Source of the DNA: Ustilaginoidea virens | Lineage: Eukaryota > Ascomycota > Sordariomycetes > Hypocreales > Clavicipitaceae | Assembly (NCBI RefSeq): GCF_000687475.1 | Contig: NC_057320.1 | Coordinates: forward strand, 3,286,001-3,350,000 | DNA: 64,000 nucleotides | Direction of reading: 5' to 3' | In this document: piece after piece, positions 12,029 to 22,645 of the stretch | Layout: each line of letters opens with the position of its first letter | Numbering within the stretch: position 1 is the first letter of the stretch | The notes under the pieces: model-generated | The model's database searches: none | What the model saw: the letters and a program-made list of their open reading frames with translations, nothing else | What the model was told of the DNA's origin: nothing | Program-made: the position numbers and the translations under genes

Positions 12029-13197
12029 CCCATGTATATATCGACAGCTCAGGGAGCACTACCAAGCCTATTTGCTAACTTTTCTGGCTTGTTTTCTAGT
12101 CTTGAACAACTGGGTTCGAACTCGCTCCTATATTACTGGGTATGTATGTCAAGGCCCGGCGCGGTTCGCGTCGTGGCAAGGTGTCCGTGTCTAGCCTGCG
12201 CTGGCTTGTGGGGGAATAGGTCGAGGTGCAATGCATCGCGTCGCAGTATCTCCTGCTATCTCCTGGCTACTGCAATTTGCTGCTGCTTTGAGCCCTCGCC
12301 CCCCGACCAGGGCGCTTTCGCCTAGTTCTGCTTGCAATGCCAAGGGTTGCCCGACAGCCCTACATGCTGCAACACAGCCTCTCATCTACCGCCAAATCTA
12401 CTGCCCAGACTAATCCATTGTTTCTTTGCAGATACTCCGCCTCCCAGGCCGATGTTGCCTGCTTCAAGGCCCTCAAGTCCAGCCCCGACGCACAAAAGTT
12501 CCCCCACGCCGCTCGCTGGTACAAGCACATTGCCTCCTTTGAGGACGAGTTCGCCAGTCTTTCTGGCGACGCCAGCAAGCCCTACACCGTCTACGGCCCG
12601 GAAGCCTCCGAGCTCACCCTGAATCCAGCCAAGGCCCCTGCTGCTGCTGCCGACGACGACGACGACGACGTCGACCTGTTCGGCTCCGATGACGAGGATG
12701 ACGATGCCGCTGCCAAGATCCGAGAGGAACGCTTGGCCGAATACCGCAAGAAGAAGGAGGCCAAGCCCAAAACCATTGCCAAATCTGTCGTCACTCTTGA
12801 CGTGAAGCCTTGGGGTACGTGGCCTTGTCTTTTCTCTTGCCGTCTGATGCTCGGTTTTAAGACCGCCAGCGACCAACGCGTTGCATATATATATATATTT
12901 GCGTGTACATTGCAATAAATTGCAGTGGTGCGGACGTAGAATCATAGACTAACCACATTTTCAATAGACGACGAGACCGATATGAAGGCCCTCGAGGAGT
13001 CGGTCCGCAGCATCGAGCGGGACGGCCTCGTCTGGGGAGCTTCCAAGCTCATCCCCGTTGGGTTCGGCATCAAGAAGCTTCAGATCAACCTCGTCGTCGA
13101 GGACGAGAAGATTTCCCTGGCCGAGCTTGAGGAGCAGATCCAGGAGTTCGAAGACTACGTCCAATCCACCGACGTGGCTGCCATGCAGAAGCTTTAA
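11832..13197 (+). CDS. EFB1: Elongation factor 1-beta (eEF1B alpha, GDP/GTP exchange factor)
   Basis: It recharges eEF1A with GTP during translation elongation. Four exons, 11832-11871, 12100-12139, 12432-12814 and 12968-13197, give 230 residues, normal for the family. The N-terminal GST-like part reads [12 protein letters not shown], then [14 protein letters not shown] and [11 protein letters not shown]. An acidic linker ([18 protein letters not shown]) precedes the basic [16 protein letters not shown]. The last exon carries the catalytic C-terminal domain, including [18 protein letters not shown] and the acidic [16 protein letters not shown] segment, ending MQKL. All joins keep frame. Intron 1 is dominated by two very long T tracts. 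The gene is convergent with RAD16. The assignment is very secure. Confidence 0.96.
11876..12028 (+). repeat. Giant poly-T tracts in EF1-beta intron 1
   Basis: Two runs of T, about 50 nt (11876-11927) and about 28 nt (12001-12028), occupy much of the 228-nt first intron. The second could act as an extreme polypyrimidine tract. Exact lengths are subject to sequencing error in homopolymers. Confidence 0.85.
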
Positions 13198-14160
13198 ACG
13201 CGCCCCATGGCCCATTGGCACCTGTTGCATTTTCGCGCTTGCGTAAACCAAAGCCATCCGTCACTACGCACCCGCAGCCACGGCAGAGGCATCGCCACCA
13301 GCGAACGTGTCCCCCCTCCTGTTTTCCTTTTTTAATTCTTTCTTTTTGGCGAGCTTGCCGCCCGTAGCTACGAGGTCCTTTTTTTTTTTTTTTTTTGTTT
13401 TTTTGCCTAGACTCGGAGATTCAAAGCCGTCGGGAAGATGACAGCACGAGACTCACAGGGCCTGGAGCTGGTGTTTGTGGGTCCCTGGTTCCTGTTTTGT
13501 TCGTAACCAAGGAAAAGAGGCGAGAAAAATGAATAATGTGCTTCATGTGCTTCATGTGCTTCATGTGCTTCATGTGCTGAACGTGGGGAGGGGGTGCAGA
13601 ATGGGCTCCGAGGCGATTCCTCTCCGGAAGGGCTGGTAACACCCATGAGCGAGGTTAAGAAAAGAAAAAAGAAGACGACGAAGAGAGCATCACCATAGTC
13701 AAATACCATTGTGTGGCAATCCGTGAGAAATACGGCTGTAGTAATGCAGTCACCCGGGCACATTGAGTAGCTGTCCCTTGCTGGGCTCTTGGGGACACTT
13801 TGTACGTGCATGTCGAGGAAAGCAAGCCGGCGCCCGTGACAGGCCAGAGAGAAAGGATCGTATCGTCCGTCTTGATCTCGACTCATCTCGATGGATAACC
13901 TATCGACAGGGAGGGATTGTCATCGTCCGTACAGACACAGTACCAGATAAGGCGTGTGCGGCGTCGAGATGGCCACTGCAGCGTAAATACACTTCCAGCG
14001 AGCAGCAAAACCGGGAGCAAGCATCCTCTCACCAGCTACACATGACAGATTGCGGAATCATGTTCAATGTAGAGCAAACGACCCCCCCCCCCTCGAGTGC
14101 TACCAAATAGAAAACAAACAAAAACAAAAAAACAAACACAACGGAAAAAGGCCGCCAACC
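13198..14160. other. Convergent 3' regions of EF1-beta and RAD16
   Basis: No gene was seen. The stretch holds a T tract at 13379-13403 and a 9-bp tandem repeat at about 13540-13580. Confidence 0.55.
13538..13581. repeat. 9-bp tandem repeat (TGCTTCATG)
   Basis: Between four and five direct copies of a 9-base unit are visible between the EF1-beta and RAD16 3' ends. Confidence 0.8.
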
Positions 14161-17100
14161 CTAGGTGCCTCGGAACAAGAACTGCATATCCTCAGGGCTC
14201 AAGCTTTCCATGGCCTTGTCATCAGCATTGATGGTCGAGTGGATCATGCTTGTCTTCTTCTCCTGAATCAGCACCATGCGGCTCTCGACAGAGTCCTCGA
14301 TGCACAGCCGCGTGATGACGCAAGGTCTGGTCTGTCCGATGCGATGACACCGATCGGCAGACTGCCATTCTGCAGCAGGATTCCACCACCTGCCGGTATA
14401 TAGTGTTAGGCTAGCCTCGACAAAGGGCATGGGCCGTTGGGCCGGAACGATGCGACTTACGGATCAACTATAAAGACTCTGGATGCTTCGGTGAGGTTGA
14501 GGGCGACGCCGCCTGCCTTGAGGGACACGAGAAAGCATTCGACGTCGACATTGTTCATAAAGTGCTCGATGGACGCCTGGCGCTGGGCGGGGGTCATGCT
14601 TCCGTCGAGCATGACCGTGGTGATGCCGGCCCGACGCAGCCGCCATTCAATCAGCTGAAGCATGGTGGTGAACTGCGAGAATATGATGGATTTGTGCGAG
14701 GCATTGTCCGATCGCAGCTTGTGCAGTTCGTGGACGAGAAGTTCGATTTTGGACGACGAGGTCCAGTTCTCCATCTTGATCCGGTTGATGATGGAGTTCT
14801 TCTTGATCGAGCCTTCGTTCTGCTCGATTTCCGGCTGCTCCAGGTCTATCGACAATGGGATATGGCAGCTCGGGCAGTCGGGGCTGTCTGTGGATCGAAC
14901 ATAGCTGCAGACGCACGTGCGGCAAAAGTCGTGCTTGCAACGACTTCGAACCGTGTCCTCGGCTGGCTCGTCGCAGATGCAGCAAACCAGGACGTTTTGG
15001 CCCCCCTCTGCGTTTTTCTTGAGGATCAGATCCGGGTGGTCTGCAACCTGTCTCATCTGCATGATGAGACCGAATATGTTGGCGTAGTTGTTGAGCAGCA
15101 CTCCCTGGGCAACATACGTGTCGAACTTGCGCTGTCCGTTGGTCATGATGCTGTTGGCAAAGTCGTTCTCTTCCTCGCCAAAGAACTGCCTGTCGACATA
15201 AATCTCCTTGACGGGCAGTTCCATGGAGTTGGTATGGTCCCTCTTGAGACGACGCAGCATGATTCGGTCCGTCATCAGCCGCAATTTGCGGAACGCTTCT
15301 CGCCCAGGGCCGAGATTGCCAAACTTTTGGATCGGGTTGAGAAGCTCCTGGTTGAAAACAGAGACGTGTTGCATTCCTGCATGAGCGCAACGAGAGCAGC
15401 GGCTGTCTTCACCCATGTTCCATTCGAGCGTCGAGCATGGGCATTGCTTGCACATGTACAGCGCAAAAGGCCTGATGTTGAGAAACCGAATCAAGGAGAA
15501 GAATTCTCCGATTCGGTTCTGCAGCGGAGTGCCTGTAAGGCACCAGCGGTAGTTCGTCTCCAATGCGAAGCACGCTTTGGCAGTCATGGTGCTTCGGGTC
15601 TTGATGCTGTGGGCTTCGTCCAAGATGATTCGATGAAATTTTATGGCATGGATGAGACTCTTTTCTTTGTAGATGCCGTCCTTCCGCTTGAAACCCTTTT
15701 CCTGTTTCCGGTACATGGACTCTAAGCTGTTATACGACATCATAATAACGTCGTACGCTTTGAGTTCCTTGACTGTGATAATCTTCGTCTTCTGGTTAGT
15801 GCCGTGGTAGACAAAGGTCTTCAAGGTGCCGTCGGTGTATGACTTCATCTCCGACTGCCACTGCATCAAGGCCACGGGTGGGACAAGAACGAGCGAGGGC
15901 TGCTTAGCCGGATAGTCTGACATGATGAGGGAAACGGCCTGAATGGTCTTGCCCAAGCCCATCTCATCACCGAGGAGTCCACCTTTCCACTGTTGCTTCT
16001 CCATTTCCTTCATCCATGCCAACCCTTCCAGCTGGAAGGGCTTCAGCTGCCGGGAGATTGTTTGTGGCTGTGGTGCCTGGCCGGCTTGAAGCACTGGCAT
16101 CTTCTCAAGATCATCCCACATGGTTAGGATCTCAGGATGGTGAGTTTCTAGTCGGCCGCGTTCATTCTTGAGGCGCCGTTTGTTTCCGGGTCTATATGCT
16201 CGTCGTCGGGCTGAGAGTCTGCGGAGCGCCGCCAGGTCAACTTCGGCATCACTAGAGCTGGTAGACCCGATGCCAGCAGATACAGATGACACTGACACTG
16301 GTGAGGCTCCAGCAGCGAGATTAATAACCCCAACCGCATAATCGTCGTCAGCCTCCAAATCGATTTCTCCGTCGGAATCTCTGGCGACATCAGTCGCATG
16401 TGTGCCAAGACGACGCCTCTTCACAGAGGTTTTGGCGTCGGATCGGGTGGGTGCGCGTTTCCTGGCACTTCCCCTACTTTTTGCTGTTGTGCGCTTGGGC
16501 TTTGCAGGTTGCTTGCCCTTCTTTGCAGACAGAGGTTCATCATCTGATGATTGAAACTCTGACTCAGTCTCATCCGGTTCACCCACTTCAATTGGTTCTG
16601 AGTCGGAAACTACAAAAGAGTCCTCACTGGAGAAATCTGTAAGTTCAGAGCCATCGTACTCGAGAGCGGCTGCTGCCGCAATTTCGGCATCCGGGTCAAT
16701 ATCAGACGGCGGAGGATCTTCAGAATCAGGTACGATCCGATCTCTCTTAGCCGGCGGATCTAGTTGTACTGAAGAGCAACCTGAGGCTCTGCCTCGTTTG
16801 GAAGCGGAGCGTGTCGGAGGAGGGCTGAGAGAGGTGTCGGATACGGCGCCCCGGTTACTTCTGCGCATAGAGGCGGCTTGTAGTAATGGCGCATCTTCAA
16901 TTCTAGCATACTCTTCTGCCTGCAGCCTCCGAGCGGTCTTGACATCCCTATTTGTGTCCAGCGAGAAATCATCAACATCGCTATCCGAATCAGCAATCTC
17001 GTTTGGCGTGTTTCTTTTGCTCTGATTTAACGAGTAAATGCTGTTTCTCAATGCACGATCATCGTCATAATCGCCGACGCGAATCTTGGCAGGAAGTTGC

Positions 17101-17608
17101 ACTTCAAAAGACGCACTAGGCTTAGAAGATGTAGACAAGGCAGACCCGTTGGCAAGCAACGGTGTGGGAACCTTGCTGGTAGCTGCCGTGGAGTACTCAT
17201 CATCAGAGGAGCGGTTTTGAGGTGTAGAAGTAGAGGAAACGGACATGCTGCTCACGGCCAAACTCCTCGTAGTACGTTGTTGTTTGCTTGAGTTGAGAGC
17301 AGGTGAGGAGGGGGCAGAAGATGCGTTGCTTGTCAGAAGCGAGGCACGAGATGGTCTGCCTCTTGGTCGTTTAACCGGCGTAGTCGATTCACTAGGGACT
17401 ACGAGGGCATCTGAATTTGTAGGGTTGGACGATGCGAGTCTGGTCCGCCGAATGCCATTGTGTTCAGAAAGTCCAGCTGTTTGCATATCCGGGATTAGAC
17501 TTTTCCCCAACGTAACGTAACGCCCATGGCTTGTATCGTTGGCAAGGGCTTACCGATGTCTTCCAATAAACCTGCACCCCTTGGAGTAGACCGGCGTCCA
17601 GGAGCCAT
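14161..17608 (-). CDS. RAD16: DNA repair protein Rad16 (SNF2 ATPase with RING finger)
   Basis: Rad16 is the ATPase subunit of the Rad7-Rad16 complex, which recognises damage in non-transcribed DNA for global-genome nucleotide excision repair. Exons 17608-17554, 17476-14461 and 14389-14161 give 1099 residues. The start MAPGRRSTPRGAG with a short first exon joins in frame at GC|T. The first ~430 residues are acidic and disordered. The ATPase follows with GDEMGLGKT (about residue 520) and DEAHSIKTR (about 637), then a Cys-rich insertion (CKQCPCS...CSRCAHAG). A C3HC4 RING (CCICDEPAED...CPSCHIPL, about 847-890) interrupts the helicase. The C-terminal helicase has SLKAGGVALNLTEAS and DRCHRIGQTRP, split by the last intron at DP|WWNPA. 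RAD7 is the divergent neighbour. Confidence 0.95.
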
Positions 17609-18792
17609 TACGGCTACTCAGCTCAATGTCAAAATAATGCAAGAAACAAGCGATGTCGGATGAGCCGGTGATGTCTCTCAGCCGGAGTTGCGTGTTTCGG
17701 GAGCTGAAAGCGTTGTCAAGTGTATTTTAGGAATGACCAAGGATGCTTCAAAGGAAGTGACAGCATGCGCAGGGAGCCAAAGAAGATGCAATGCAAACGA
17801 AAATGAAAAAAAAAAACCAAAACAAAGCCGTAAATGCTGGGAAGTGACCACAGGCTTGAAAGGCGAGGCGAATCAATGATTCCTGCTGGAGGAGTAATGC
17901 AGACGAGAGGGACGTATGGGTGAAAGATTTCGACGGGTGACTGATAATCTCCCAATAAATCATCGAAGCCTGCTCCACCAAAGCAACATGAACAGCATTG
18001 GGATGCAAGGGATCAAAACTTGCCACTGCAAAATTTGGAGGGCGTGATACTGTCCTCCTCCCTCAGCGCACCAGATTCACTGTGCCTGCAGGCAAGATAC
18101 GCCACCCGCGTTGCTGACTGAACACGAAAGCACGTGCCAAGGGGCGGCGGCATTAAAAGACAGTGAGTACTTCAGAGCATCTACTGTGCGAGTCATTCCT
18201 CTGTGGTGCCTGGCTCCTGTTTCCTTGTGAACTGGCACAGTACGAAGTCGTAAGCGTTTTTAGTCAAGTCTGCCACCTTGTATGACCACCGTGCAAATTC
18301 CGTGAATTGGTAAAAGTTGAGATGCGATGTATCATTGTTCATGCGCACTCTTGTACCAACGACCCGAAGCCATGAGATTCCTTAATACCTTCACTTTTGG
18401 TTCTTTACTTCTCGTGCTCTATGACCCTCCCTATTCTCCCCAAAACTACGGAGTATAGGCAGGTACCCAAGGTGCCTGGAATACTCCGCACTGGTCCGCT
18501 CTTACGCCTGATTCAGAGTCAGGGACTAGGTACTCCATACTTCGTAATCTGTACACCGTGGCTGAGTGGGTCACAGTGGGCCCATCAACTGCCAGGCACA
18601 GTACGGAGTAGAGATTCACGTTCACGTCCTCCGACATGGTTTGCTTCACCCTTGTACCTGCCAACAGACAGCATAAAATCCTGACCAAACGGTTCCCGCA
18701 ATCTTCGTAATTTCCTCATCTTGAACCGGATTGATATACTTAAGACGAGAATCTTCTTCAGTTGTCCTGGGCCCCCCCAAAGTACATCACTT
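17609..18792. promoter_or_regulatory. Shared intergenic promoter region of RAD16 and RAD7
   Basis: About 1.18 kb separates the two divergent start codons. No other gene was recognised. The right half contains copies of the TACGGAGTA-type motif (18450-18460 and 18602-18612) and a related GGTACTCCATAC (18528). A shared promoter for two subunits of one complex is an inference from geometry. Confidence 0.5.
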
Positions 18793-20852
18793 ATGTAAGT
18801 TCGTTCCCACCAGAAAGTCCGTCCTTGAACTGGAGCGACGTAAAGGCCTGATTATTCATACACAGGTCTCGCAGACGCCTGCCTAGGGGTCAAAATGTGC
18901 ACCAGCTCGGAAATCAGGGCGAATCTTCGAGGCCGAGCAGAAATATCACCGGGCCGTAAGAGCCAGCCATAAATCTCCGTTGCCTATGTGTATTCAGGCT
19001 GACTTTTCAGTCCAGTCAATCTGCATTGACCGACTTCCTCGCTGTAAGATGAAGTCAACCTAATCCTGGACAGAGATGTGTCTGACCTTTAAGTTAGTCA
19101 CACAATATCTCAGCTCGTCGAATTCTTGACGATGCGGATCTGAGGCGCCAACAGGCGTCCACTAACAATCGCGCGAATGGAGAGGACGGCGTCATTGAAG
19201 TCGAAGCTACCGTTACCGAGTCCCGCACCAGAAAAAGACGGCGAACAAGTCCCAATTGTGCCGCTGATGAGTCCAAACTAAAGAAAAAGCAGGAGGCGAA
19301 AGCCATTGAAAAAATCAAAGCTAGCAAAGCCTATAAGAAACGCAAGAAGCATGCTGCTGATGATGATGACGATGATGATGACGATGAAATCGCCCGTGCT
19401 ATTTTTGAATCTCGCCATGCACCACTTCCTGGGCAGATGGAAAATTGCGCCATTTGCGACAAGAGGTTTACGGTAACGCCGTACTCGGTTTCTGGACCTG
19501 AAGGGGGTCTGTTGTGCGCCCCGTGTGGCCGGGAGGTGGCAAGGGAACGCCAGGGCTCTCAACCAAAGAAGAGGCCGAAGAAGCAGGCGGGTGGAGTTGG
19601 TTCCCGCCGGAGCATACAAAGTCGCATCCTGGACGGTGATGTTGGCACAAAAAGCTTGGCTACTCTTTGTGTACAAACTCTGGCCAAGAATGTCGACATG
19701 GCCGAAAGTTTGGGCGATTTGCCTGAGCACCTTATCGACAAGATTGCGCGAATCTTTTCGAAAAGAAGACTTTTGCGGCCCGAAACACTGCCGTTGTTTG
19801 CCCAGCCGAGTACGGAAAGCATAAATATCTACGACGGCGCGAAGCTTGGCGATCGAGACTACGTCAGTATTTTTCAGGTCGCGCCGAACCTACGTCGGTT
19901 CAAGGCTCGTGCGGCTATTCAATTCAAAGACGAAGTCATGGACTACCTTCTATCTCGCGACATAGCTTTGGAGAGCTTCTATCTGCATGGAGCCAATTTG
20001 CTCAGCGAGGAGAAGTGGCATGAGTTCTTCATGAAAAAGGGACAGTCACTCACGGGTGTGCAGGTTTATTACACAGACAAGCATTTTGGGGATGACACGA
20101 TTGACATCATGGCGACCTACACACCGAATCTTCGGCGGCTCAAAGTAGAAAACAACCAGAAAATGACGAGCAAAGGTGTAGAGTCGATGGGCGGTCTGTC
20201 CTCCCTCGAGCACCTCGGTCTGCAACTGCAAAACTCACCCTCACCCACGGCGATCAACGGGGCTCTTTCAAAAATTGGCCCCAAGCTCAAGACGCTCTCG
20301 TTGAAGATTGTTCCTGATGCCGACGATTCTGTCCTGCAAACGATTCACGAATCATGTTCCTCTCTGACGAAACTCCGCATCACGGAGAGTGAGAAAATGA
20401 CAGATCGAGGCTTTGTCGACCTGTTCACAAACTGGCGCAATCCTCCCCTTGGTCTCGTGGACCTGCAAAAGTGCCGATATATCGACGCTACTCACCCACG
20501 CACAAACGATGATGGAGTCGGTCTCTGTGGCGAAGGTTTCAAAGCTTTAATGGCTCATTCCGGGCGGCATCTCGTGGACTTGAATGTTCACGCGTGCCGG
20601 CATATATCACAGCAAGCGTTTGAAGACGCTTTCAACGAAAAGGCTCATTACCCGGAATTGAAGCGCCTCGAGATTAGCTTTTGCGAAGAGGTCACGGATT
20701 TCATTTTGGGATCCATCTTCCGGGCCTGCCCAAAGATCAAAGAGGTCAACGTTTTTGGGTGCATGAAAGTTAAAGAAGTCCGGGTCCCAAGAGGTGTGAT
20801 TCTCGTGGGGGTGCCCAATGCCCAAGGTATGATTACGGAGGGCATAGACTGA
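18793..20852 (+). CDS. RAD7: DNA repair protein Rad7 (LRR partner of Rad16), start codon split by intron
   Basis: Rad7 pairs with Rad16 in global-genome excision repair and links it to a cullin-type ubiquitin ligase. The chosen model is 18793-18794, 18866-18955, 19016-19043 and 19098-20852 (624 residues). The fungal hallmark GPQSALTDFLASHNISARR is assembled only across exons 2, 3 and 4. Upstream of exon 2 there is no in-frame ATG; AT at 18793-18794 is followed by an ideal GTAAGT donor and joins G at 18866 to make ATG TCT CGC. A Lys-rich, then poly-Asp stretch leads to EIARAIFESRHAPLPGQ, then a zinc-binding CAICDKRF...CAPCGRE, then about 400 residues of leucine-rich repeats. The family call is secure; the split start is inferred. 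Confidence 0.92.
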
Positions 20853-21233
20853 ACACTTGTGTCATCAATTGAACTACCTAGTCACCCGGCACGATGGGCT
20901 GTAGTTGTACTCTAGCCGCTGCGAAGTATATTAGAGGATTTTTAAAAAGCTACTCATGTACTACCCAGGATGGCTAGGTCATTACACTCTTAGGGAAGCG
21001 GACACGATGGTCTTGTTGTGTAACGAAGGTTGTAGTAATGGTTGGTATGGTTGGTATGGAATGAACTTAAGGAACTCAAGGATTGGCAGATCACAAGTAA
21101 CTGAAGGGCGTCAAGAATTGATCGCATTGCCGCCAAATATATGGAAAACGAAATGCAAAGAGAAATCAGACAACGAAAAAGAGCCCCAACTCCGCGCGAT
21201 GACCAGGTAAAACTCGCTATATCTCCACCGGGG

Positions 21234-21264
<31 letters not shown>

Positions 21265-21476
21265 AGAGAGGGAGAGAGGGGAAGAAAGCGAAAACAGGAG
21301 ACGTAGGCTGCCGTGACTCGCCCGCGGTGATGACAATGTCCCCATTTAATGTTGAGTATTCTGATGCTCGGACGAGACACGATACTTTTATCTCGTTTCA
21401 TGCTTAAAGGCTACATTCCCCCGCATCGTCCTCTTGATAGCAGCTTTCATGCAGATGATCTCGACCATTATCAGCT
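20853..21476. other. Convergent 3' regions of RAD7 and the lipase
   Basis: No gene was seen. There is an A tract at about 21234-21261 followed by a GA-rich run. Confidence 0.55.
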
Positions 21477-22645
21477 CTACTTGGTCAGATCCTGATCCTT
21501 CTGGCTCCACGCGTTGAGGCGCTGCTCGAGTTCCTCATCTGAAGGATCGCCCCGTTTCCACTTGAGCGGGAAGCCGGTGCAGGCGGAAACGTATGTCAGA
21601 TAATGGAGGTGCGCAACGACGTCGAGACCAAAAGTGCCGCCGTTGCAGGCGGTGTTTGCGATTCCCATGCACTTCTGGACCTGGCCGATGGGATAGTCGT
21701 TTTGCGCATCCTGGCCGTTTGCCAGCCAGTACTCGGGGGAGAGGTGTCTGTAACCGAAGAAGATGGGGGGCAGGCGGGGGACAGGGTCGTTGTCGTGGGT
21801 GACGCGCCACTGGCCCCCCGGCTGGCTGGTCATCCAGTTGGCAAAGTCCTCGTTGCCGACGCGAGGCGCGCCGTACGTGTAGAGATCGACCGACAGGCCC
21901 TGCTGCCGGAGGTAGGCGGCGCCGAGGGTGGCCACAGCACCGCCGAGAGAGTGGCCGGTCGCCACGACGCGGAATCCGGGATTCTGGCCAAGGGCGGCGG
22001 TGATGGCCAGGCTGGCGGCGTCCTGAATCTCCTTCCAGCTCTCGGCGAAGCCGGTGTGGACTCTGCAGTTTCCGGCAAAGTCGCAGGCTTGCCAGGCAAA
22101 GATCAAGTCTGTGATGAAGTTGCGGATGTTGTTGCTCCCGCGGACGGACAGGACGATCTCCTGGCGGGCATTGTCTACCGCCACGTAGGCCCCTATTCCT
22201 GTGAACTGGCCGCTGAGGTGGGGGAGATGCAAGTCAACACCAAGGCTCGAGACGATGGTGATGGTGATGATGATGTGTGGTTGGGGGCGGACCAAGGGCA
22301 CTCACACAAAGGAGGCGACGACGGTTGGCTGATCCTGCTGAACAAGGGGACATGCGGAATTCTGGCAGACGATGGGTTGGCCAGGGGGCGTGTTGAAGTT
22401 GCAGTATGCCGCAGCGGCGTGTTGCACATAGAATTTGAGACTGCTATAATCCTGTACCGAGATGTCATCTGTCAAGCCGCTCCGTCTCAGTTAGTGACTG
22501 TACAGCTTCGGGGAAGGGGGCCATAACGGCGAGGGATGGCATAAGCCCAACCTCTTTGCTCGATCAATGCTGCGTACTCGTCCACAGGGGTAATGGGAGA
22601 AGCCGCTACCAGAGCTGCAAATGCGAGGAGAGACTGCAAGAACAT
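21477..22645 (-). CDS. Secreted class-3 (alpha/beta hydrolase) lipase
   Basis: It probably hydrolyses extracellular acylglycerols. Exons 22645-22552, 22468-22306 and 22212-21477 give 330 residues, close to Thermomyces lanuginosus-type lipases. The first exon encodes a signal peptide (MFLQSLLAFAALVAASPI). The mature part has HAAAAYC near the start, the oxyanion region SVRGSNN (about 108-114), the nucleophile elbow GHSLGG with Ser174, the catalytic Asp in HDNDPVPRLP (Asp228) and the His in AHLHYLTYV (His287). Six or more cysteines in the secreted part fit disulfides. All introns join in frame. A feruloyl-esterase-like activity in the same fold cannot be excluded. Confidence 0.93.

Noticed and set aside
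14562..15725. 387-residue plus-strand reading opposite RAD16
   Set aside because: It is the antisense shadow of conserved SNF2 exons with no recognisable domain.
18540..18600. tRNA-like GTGGCTGAGTGG and similar short motifs in several intergenic regions
   Set aside because: I could not find a matching T-arm and acceptor stem at tRNA spacing. A tRNAscan search would be decisive.
21603..22526. 307-residue plus-strand reading opposite the lipase
   Set aside because: It is the antisense of the lipase exons and runs across its introns.
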